Source: Coriolopsis trogii
Lineage: Eukaryota; Basidiomycota; Agaricomycetes; Polyporales; Polyporaceae
Length of the DNA: 13,055 nt
Direction of reading: 5' to 3'
Assembly (NCBI GenBank): GCA_020543525.1
Contig: JAHYIO010000021.1
Span: 1 to 13,055, forward strand
The notes under the pieces are model-generated. The model had not been told where the DNA came from, did not search any database, and saw nothing but the letters and a program-made list of their open reading frames with translations. Made by a program: the position numbers and the translations under genes. Positions 6,928 to 13,055 of this stretch are shown here, one piece after another (the stretch's first letter is position 1; each line of letters opens with the position of its first letter).

Positions 6928-8380
6928 TTACAAAGATCTGTGCCTATGCATGGGATTGTAATGGGCCCTATTCTCATGATGTCTATGCAGGGAACATGTT
7001 GTGCAAGAGAAGGTCTTGGGCACTACCCCCAAGGGTTCTTTGTTGTTGAGGATTACCTGTTCCGCTTCTGCTTCTGCTGGATACTCAATTACCTGAGAGA
7101 AGTATGGCTTCAGTCTCCATCCGTTCACCCTAGCCTTGTGAAATTCTCCAGAGGCATTCATGAGTTGGTAACTCCCGTTGTCGAATAGTTCCACCACTTT
7201 GAAAGGTCCCTCCCAATGAGGCACAAACTTGTCACTCTTGTTATAGTCAAACCTGTTGTTATAGCGTAAAACAAGTGATCCCTTCTTAATGCTCTTTGGT
7301 GCAAGCTTTTGGTTGAACTTTTCCTTCCTTACTTATGCATACTTAGCGTATTACTGAGTTGCCTCTTCTCTGTCTAGAGCTAATCTTTCAAGATCTAAGA
7401 GACGTTCCTTTACTGCTCCTTTTCCTTTCTTCTGAGAGTGCAGTAACACCTTCAAACTAGATAAATTCTACCTCTATGGGCAATAGTGCTTCCTGACCAT
7501 GTACTAAGTGAAATGGTGTGAACCCTAAGGATGTTCTAAATGAAGTGCGATATGCCCATAGTGCTGCATTAAGGTGCCTATCCTAGGTTTGTGCTTTTTC
7601 TCCCACATGCTTAGTGATAATTTTGCAGATCATACCATTAATCTTCTCCACTAGCCCATTACACTGTGGATAGTAAGGACTAGAGTGCCTTTGCTTAATC
7701 CCCAATTTAATCATCAATTCTTTCACCAAATCACTTCTGAATCCAGGTCCTCTATCTGAGAATGATTTCTAGAGGAGTTCCAAACCTGCAACAGATGTTT
7801 TCAAATACAAACTTGGCCACATCTTTGGCTGTAATCCGGCTCGTCGGCGCAGCTTCTGCCCATCTCGTCATGTAGTCTACACCCACAATGATGTATTCTT
7901 ACCTGCAGCTGTCCTTGGGAGTGGCCCAATGGCATCAATGCCCCACTTCTCAAATGGTCCGAAGGATGTGATTGGCTGCAAGGACCATGAATTAATCGTC
8001 TAGGCCCTGTCCGTTGACAAGCATCACACGATTTGCACCAGAAATGTGCATCTCTTTGTAGAGATGGCCAAACAAAACCCGCTTGTAGGATTTTTCTGCA
8101 TGTAAGCTCTGAAGCAGAATGCCCACCACAAATGTCATTGTGGCAAGAATGGAGGATACGATGGATGTCCTCCTGGGAAGGCACCTTCCTGAGTACCTGG
8201 TCCTTCCCTTGGCATAATAGGTTGTCGTTGATTAGTTTGTATCTGACTGCCTTCCTTGCGAGCCATCTTCTTTCCCCTTTGTTCAAATATGGCGGTGGCT
8301 CTCCGGTCTCTAAGAAACATATAACATCCTCCAGAGACTCCCTTCCTTCCATTTTTGGTTCCTGGAGCTTAATGACTCCC
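6928..8380 (-). pseudogene. Integrase of copy B, broken, all motifs visible
   Basis: Integrase joins the cDNA ends to host DNA. The N-terminal zinc-binding HHCC motif is at 8142-8017 (CHNDICGGH, then C..CDACQ), in the open frame that runs from 8445 in the aRNH tail to beyond 8010. The first catalytic Asp lies in EKWGIDAIGPL at 7936-7934, the second in SDRGPGF at 7756-7754, and the Glu in NGLVEK at 7648-7646. Exactly 35 open codons separate the last two, the canonical DD35E spacing. WAYRT and TPF.LVHG follow after a TAG at 7585-7583. The C-terminal domain (7224-6928) has HWEGPFKVVELFDNGSYQL, the GPY/F module; no chromodomain follows. Frame changes near 8010 and 7870 and others at 7480-7225 prevent a single product. 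Confidence 0.85.
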
Positions 8381-8789
8381 ACCATGACTACTTTCAAACA
8401 TTCACTGGCCAAAGCATCAGCTTTCAAATTCTTAGCCCTCCCCACATAGTGTATTGATTATGTTTAATCTTTCTAAGTAGCCCTTTCACTTCTCTAAGCT
8501 TAGAGGAAAGTTTATCACTCTTACAAGACCATATACCTTGAACTTGCTTCACAATTAACATAGAATCCCCATACACATTAAGGCGGTCAATACCATTAGA
8601 AACACACCATTCAAGCCCTTCAATCAATGCAGCATACTCCGCCTCATTGTTGGAGGAGACGTTCTGCAATGCCACACCTCTTTGAAGTAGCCTCTCCTAA
8701 AAAGGGTTAAATACCACCACACCCGCTGCGGCTCTTCCTTCCCTCCTTTTGTAAGCTCCATCAAAATAGAGCGTGAATGCTTGCTCTAT
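8360..8789 (-). pseudogene. Archaeal-type RNase H (aRNH) of copy B, broken
   Basis: IEQAFTLYFDGAY starts at 8789 and the other acidic motifs follow: NEAEYAA, VYGDSML and KADALASE. The domain is split by a disturbed stretch at 8700-8675 and by a one-base loss near 8455, so three frames are needed. It matches copy A along its whole length and runs straight into the integrase linker. In Tat elements this domain, not the native RNase H, is expected to do the RNA degradation. Confidence 0.83.
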
Positions 8790-8869
8790 TTCCTTTACCG
8801 ACGGTGGCAATGGTTGCGGCGGATTTTTTGTTTCCTTCTTCTCTTTCTTTTCTTTAAATTGATGGTTAG

Positions 8870-9330
8870 GATGTCCGCTAAAGCTGCCCTGGTAGACTCC
8901 TCCACCATTACGTATAGTCAAACTCCTGTAGTTGCACAATCCACTTAGAAATGCGAGCAGAGACATCCATGTGTTGTAGAACATGTGGAAAGGTATCCTC
9001 CATCATAATGATCACAAAGTGCCTAGGCAAAAGATATGCCCGAAACCTTTGGGTAGCGAACATTAAAGCTAAAACCATCTTCTCCACCTTGAATAAGTTT
9101 CTCTGTGGCCTTCATCACTCGGCTAACAAAATACACGGCCTCATCAAGAGTGTTTTTATATCTTTTTGCAAGAGAATAGCGCCTATGGAATCAGCACCTA
9201 CACTTGGATTTACAAAAAATGGTTGATCCCATAAGGGGGGAAGAAGAGTAGGGAGAGAACTTAGGACTGCCTAATTTCTTGGAAGGACTCTTCACTCTCT
9301 TCATTCCATGCTAAAGTAGAGGCATTGGTC
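8870..9330 (-). pseudogene. First (native) RNase H of copy B, heavily decayed
   Basis: The start, near 9232-9181, reads FFVNPSVGADSIGAI, lacking Asp at the usual first catalytic position as in copy A. The rest is recognisable only in pieces: AVYFVSRVM, then a damaged segment around 9125-9090, then VLALMFATQR and LPRHFVII in separate frames. It corresponds to 3603-3965 of copy A. The Lys/Glu-rich linker to the aRNH lies at 8860-8800. As in copy A it would probably be a tether domain. Confidence 0.65.
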
Positions 9331-9966
9331 AGGCGTTGTAAGGGTAATGCAAGCTGAGAAAGCTGATGAATGAACCTACCAAAGTACCTCACCTTCTGGA
9401 TGAACGATGTGAGCTCCTTACCATTGTTGGCGAAGACAAAGCTAACAGTGCACTAACCTTGGTGGATCTACTTGAATGCCTGCCTCAGATACTATATGCC
9501 CCAACAAGGTGACTTGGGTTTCCCCAATATGACACTTAACCATATTCAATTGCCCACCCATTTGTGCTAGTCTACTCAAGCCTTCATCTACCCTTGCTAA
9601 GTGCAATGAACGTGAACTGTAGATGCTAAAATCATCAATGTACACTCTAATTGATTTACCAAAGTAGGGCTGAAATACATGGTTCATAAACCGCTGGAAT
9701 GTCGCTGGAGCATTAGTGAGACCAAAAGGCATCACTCTGTAGGCAAAGCATCCCCAAGGGGTAATGAACGTCGTCTTCTTCTGATCTTCCTCGGCTATGC
9801 TGATTTGGAAATAGCCGGAATACCCATCACATACTGTATACCTTTCATGGCCTGCAACCTCATTCAAAATCTCATCCTGAAATGGAAGGGAAAGTGATCC
9901 CTCTTCGTTGTGCATTCAAGGGCTTGTAATCGACGCAAACCCGCCATTTACCATTCTTCTTTGGTA
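9331..9966 (-). pseudogene. pol: Reverse transcriptase core of copy B
   Basis: The open frame 9915-9442 holds most of the RT palm and thumb: LPFQDEI, YTVCDGYSGYFQISIAEED, then TPWGCFAYRVMPFGLTNAP, then the active-site YIDD at 9642-9631, and LLGHIVSEAGI. The Lys-Lys-Asn-Gly and VCVDYKPLN motifs precede it in other frames at 9966-9920, separated by one-base losses near 9978 and 9930. A further shift at about 9448 leads to the connection domain (VRYFGRFIHQL), which ends near 9300. The YIDD block is intact, and the segment would be the best piece for placing the family in a phylogeny. Confidence 0.88.
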
Positions 9967-11162
9967 TCACCACCACCGGGACACCCATTCTGAATCCTCC
10001 ACTAGATAGATGAAGCCAGCTTGAAGTAGCTTTTTTACCTCCATTAATAATGCATTCTGCTGCACTATACCAAGCCTGCGTAGCCTTTGGGCTATCGGCT
10101 TACAGTTCAGCTTCAAATTAATGTGGTGCTCAACCACAGTCACACCTGAAATCTCATGGTAGTTAGAAATAAAAAGTTGGGAGTGTCTTCGCAACATCAC
10201 CTTAAACTGCTCCTTCTCTTTATCTGAGAGGTCCTTTGCCAACATGTTTTCTAGTTCTTCATCACTCAACTCTCTTCTAGTACCTTCACACTCAGTTGAA
10301 GTAGACTCCTTCAGGACAACACCACACACCTCTAGTGAACTATCACTCTCACTGCCACTCTGGCTATCACTACTCCCTTTGGCCGTGGATGAGCAGCCTT
10401 CCTTACTCAACTCATCCTCCAAAGTCTCCAACCCAAACGCTCTTGTTTCCCATCTTTCAAATTGTACACAATCACCTGTCCTGGTCTGTCTCCCTTCCCA
10501 TGAGGCTTGAGCACTAATGTTCCCTTCTCCCAATCCTGGTCTAGCATTCATTGCTATCAACCATGGCCTACCTAAGATAATAGGATAGCCCTCCCCCTTG
10601 TCCGGAATGACATACATGTCCACAGCTACTTTGATGCCACAAACAGTCACTTTAATTGCTTTACAGACTCCCACACACTTAACAGATACATTATTTGCCA
10701 TCTTGGCCTTGAATTTTGACTTCCCATGAACCTCTAAACCTAAATGGTGCATTGTTTTTTCACTCATGACACACACTTGGGATCCCCCATCTACATAAAC
10801 CTTGCGAATTCTCTGCCCCTTAATGTAAGCCTCAAGGACCGGCAGAACATCATTTTCCTTTTTAGTCTCCACAGCGCCCATTACCTTAGTTTTGCGCGTA
10901 CTTACCATCTTGGACCACTGTCGTCGCATCTTAGGAGATAGGTGAAGAAGCTAGGGCCACGTAAGCTTAGGCCCTTGACAGCTGACATCCTCCATCAGAT
11001 TGTAGGGTCTTCCTTTGAACCGAGCGGAAAATCTTGGATGGTAATCTTCCTCCGTGAACTTGCTCTCTTTTTCCTTTTCTTTGATGTGCCTTCCCCATCA
11101 GTTTCCATGCTTGCTGGGGGTCCAGATGCTTCTTCACTTACCCGAGCCTTCTTAATTGGCAT
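9967..11162 (-). pseudogene. Linker, protease and RT N-terminus of copy B
   Basis: The Lys/Glu-rich linker starts MPIKKARVSEE at 11162 and loses its frame at about 11010-10945. From 10929 to 9967 there is one uninterrupted frame of 320 codons, the longest in the window. It holds the retropepsin-like domain (YVDGGSQVC with Asp codon 10791-10789; ILGRPWL near residue 118-124), an acidic Ser-rich spacer (residues 170-200), and the start of RT from about residue 255 (HHINLKLN, then QRLRRLGI, then FIYLVEDSEWVS). A one-base deletion near 9978 ends it. All core protease motifs are intact, so this protein segment could in principle fold, but it is detached from a complete polyprotein. Confidence 0.82.
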
Positions 11163-12000
11163 TACCTCTAGCTCTTTGATCTTCTCCTTACCCTTAGACT
11201 CAAGCTGGATGACGTTGACTGCTCTTTCTTCGACCTCTTCAGGCAGCGGTGGAATTGCAGCTACCGGCTGGGGGGTCGTCTCAACACTTGAGGTTGCAAG
11301 ATTGGTGGTTGTTGTGGCTGAGCAGGTGCTTGAGGTCTATCTCTAGGTGGAGTGACTTGCCTTCGGGGTCCTCTTCCTTGATTGTTTCTGAAATACCTCC
11401 TTGGGTGGGGACAAAAATACATACCATGTCCGTCCTCACCGCAATTCCAGCAGTGGAGCTCTTGTCTTCTTGCTGGTGGTCATCGCTCAGGCTCTTGCAC
11501 TCTCTCTTCATGGTGAGGTGGAGGTGCTCTTGGACCTTGTATAAGATTGATCGAAAGGTCATCTAGCTGGCGTTTACTTCTGAAGTAGCTCAAGATGTGG
11601 GTCTTCGGAGATGTTTAGGAAGCACCTCATGTTGGTGTTGCGGTTGCTCATTGACAACAGGCTGATGTTCCCGTCTTCCAAGACCAGATTGGAACTGCAG
11701 CTTACGATCTTTCATCTTAGCCCACTGTTTGGCTTCATCAAACGTCTCTGGAAATTTTCCTCTTACCTTCTCCTGCAAAATCAAAGACAATCCTGCCAAA
11801 AATCTCTATTTTTGTAAGAAGTTAGGTGCTCTTTCTCCATCAGGCAAACTTGTTTCCCACTCTGCCCAAAGCTTCACAAACTGGGCCTTCATAAGCTGAG
11901 TACGACCCTACATGGTCTTGTTGTAAACCCGTAATCTTTTGCCAAAGCTTTTCAGGGCTATGGTCAGTGACGTACTTGGCTAGAAAGGTCTTTATGCTAG
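11163..12000 (-). pseudogene. gag: gag of copy B, 5' truncated, with intact zinc knuckle
   Basis: Gag homology starts near 12000 with the AKYVTDHSPEKLWQKITGLQQ-type segment, which matches copy A from about 816. A one-base insertion near 11890 and a TAG at about 11813 break the capsid part. The stretch 11799-11590 (LILQEKVRGKFPETFDEAK) is open. The nucleocapsid CCHC knuckle at 11452-11411 is complete: CWNCGEDGHGMYFC fits C-X2-C-X4-H-X4-C. A Pro/Gln-rich tail follows. One frame then appears to run across the gag-pol border at 11265-11163 without a stop. The N-terminal gag codons present in copy A at 623-815 are absent. Confidence 0.8.
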
Positions 12001-13055
12001 GTTTTTTGAAGTCAAAAGGCTATATCTTCTTGCTTCAAAAATCAAGATCCAGAAGCAGATACATTGCTTTCATGACAATGGAAGTGGAACATCCTCTACA
12101 AGATGTAGCAGCCAAAGTAGAACTTAAGCAAAGGATTATCATTTCAAGAAAGCACTCAACCAATCATAAAACATGGTGGTCAGGACGACAACAATTAGGT
12201 GTGGGGGAGTGTTTGCTAAGAGCAAACAATGAGGCAAGGCAACACCGGATGAGCGGTGGACATGTTTTTTAAAATTTCCCGCACATCCTTGTAAATTTTG
12301 ACAATCCCATTGTAAAAAACTCAGGTTATCTTGTAATTTACACAATTTTGTTAAAAGCCAATGAGTTGGGGCTAGGTGCTTCCAGCTTGTATCTGATTAG
12401 GCGCAAAAAGATGCACTAGGTGTAGGGGATAAGAGAGCCAAAAGCTAAGAAAGGAGGACCTTTTTTTGAACCTTATTAAGCTAAGTGAACTAAGGAGAAG
12501 ATAAGTTGTACATGACAAATCTTCTAGTGAAAATGCAAGTGATTTCTTCTATCAATTCGATGCAACCCAATTGTCACTTTGTGTTTGTATGAAATGTAAG
12601 TGCTCTATGATTGGTTTGCTATTGATTTATACAAGATTTGCAGTGATTTGTGGCCAATTATTACTCTCATTTGAGAGCTTAATCCATTGATTTAGGCCTT
12701 AAATCTTGTAGTTTTTTGATATCTAATAGTATAGGCTCTGTCTAAGCATCATTGCTAAGGATATGAGTGCTTCAGTTCACAATTTCTGTGGCTTGCAGAC
12801 AAGGAATCCCGATTCTTTTAATAGTGCTCAAAATGAGGTTTGAAGGACGATTTATGTCCCTTAGGTGATTGCTAGGTTAGCCAATGAGTGTTTGAGTGAT
12901 TTGTGCTCCATTTCCTCATTGGTAGAGAATATTTGTGTATGGGGGTTGTGAATCTTTGGTGATGTTCCGACATTTGTAGTTTGATTAGAGAGTACACTCA
13001 TGACCTCGTAGAGCGTGACAAGCCTTCGTAGCCTCCATGCCCTAATTGGGTCAGT
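12001..13055. other. Flank without recognisable gene; possible LTR start
   Basis: Beyond the break of copy B I find no protein domain on either strand. The open frames here (for example 11967-12272 on +) cross the junction or lack any family motif. A polypurine-like tract and a TG start at 12197-12210 suggest the end of the internal region and the 3' LTR of another, perhaps Copia-type, element on the + strand. Its far end and primer binding site are not visible. The rest (12300-13055) is AT-rich with no clear structure. Confidence 0.4.
12197..12228 (+). repeat. Polypurine tract and palindromic LTR start, unassigned element
   Basis: GGTGTGGGGGAG is followed by TGTTTGCT-AAG-AGCAAACA (12210-12228), an 8-base perfect inverted repeat starting with TG. 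A purine tract directly before a TG-starting sequence is the normal 3' LTR border of LTR retrotransposons, and GTGGGGGAGTGT is common in plant Copia elements. No flanking RT or RNase H confirms it. Confidence 0.35.

Larger units (their letters stand above)
5217..12000 (-). mobile_element. Ty3/gypsy Tat-lineage retrotransposon, copy B (5' truncated, decayed)
   Basis: Read on the - strand, the order is gag, protease, RT, RNase H, aRNH, integrase, 3' untranslated region, polypurine tract, LTR. Homology with gag of copy A begins near 12000, so the first 60-odd gag codons, the leader and the 5' LTR are missing. Breaks include one-base indels near 11890, 9978, 9930, 9448, 8430, 8010 and 7870, and stops at about 11813 and at 7583-7585. 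Copy B is better preserved than A: its protease and RT core read openly, the zinc knuckle is complete and the integrase motifs are all present. By hand over 180 bases around YIDD the two copies differ at about 29 positions, so this is an old family pair and not a recent duplication. Confidence 0.88.

Noticed and set aside
6222..7188. Cluster of open frames on both strands in and next to the LTR
   Set aside because: Their composition follows the G-runs and LTR sequence; none has a known domain except the - strand frame 7224-6928, which is the integrase C-terminus.
8033..8449. + strand open frame of 138 codons
   Set aside because: It lies antisense to the integrase N-terminal region and aRNH tail of copy B, whose HHCC and RNase H motifs are on the - strand.
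9962..9972. TGGTATCA at 9964, resembling an initiator Met tRNA primer site
   Set aside because: It lies within RT coding sequence of copy B on the opposite strand and has no LTR beside it.
10942..11566. + strand open frames of 134 and 105 codons
   Set aside because: They run opposite the gag tail, zinc knuckle and linker of copy B and have no recognisable content.
12001..12196. End of a Copia RNase H before the purine tract
   Set aside because: No frame gives the conserved Copia motifs, so only the border-like DNA signal is reported, at low confidence.

Overview
The window looks like nuclear DNA from a vascular plant, in a retrotransposon-rich, gene-poor region. I see no intact host gene, tRNA, rRNA or CRISPR array. 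Nearly all recognisable coding sequence belongs to two old, broken copies of one Ty3/gypsy (Metaviridae) LTR retrotransposon family in opposite orientations. Both copies carry a second RNase H domain of the archaeal type (aRNH) after the usual RT-RNase H. That arrangement marks the plant Tat lineage and is the main reason for calling the source a plant. I cannot name the species.

Layout. 1-622: AT-rich sequence with two small overlapping open frames of unknown meaning. 623-4472 (+ strand, copy A): gag, protease, reverse transcriptase, RNase H and aRNH, with many frameshifts and stops; homology ends just inside the integrase-proximal linker. 4473-5216: non-coding spacer starting with a small hairpin. 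5217-6791 (- strand): a 1575-bp LTR bounded by TGATGG/CCATCA, with a TATA box, G-runs and a dense set of CCAAT boxes. 6792-6927: 3' untranslated part of copy B, with a polypurine tract and a strong hairpin. 6928 to about 12000 (- strand, copy B): integrase, aRNH, RNase H, RT, protease and gag in reverse order, also broken but better preserved than copy A. About 12000-13055: unrelated non-coding sequence with what looks like the polypurine tract and start of another LTR at about 12197.

How the parts work together. In a live element one gag-pol polyprotein would supply the capsid (gag with a CCHC zinc knuckle), protease, RT with a YIDD active site, a degenerate RNase H acting as tether, a catalytic aRNH, and an integrase with HHCC and DD35E motifs and a GPF-type C-terminal end. 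Transcription of copy B would start in an LTR of the type at 5217-6791. Neither copy is autonomous today. The copies differ by roughly 15% in a region I counted by hand, and several stop codons look like C-to-T or G-to-A changes. Both facts fit old, methylated, inactive elements. The arms 816-4472 and about 8357-12000 form a long imperfect inverted repeat.

I found no convincing new biological system. The points most worth a second look are the LTR structure with its possible primer binding site, the repeated CCAAT hairpins in U3, the missing catalytic Asp in the first RNase H of both copies, and the mutual similarity of the two small open frames at the left end.
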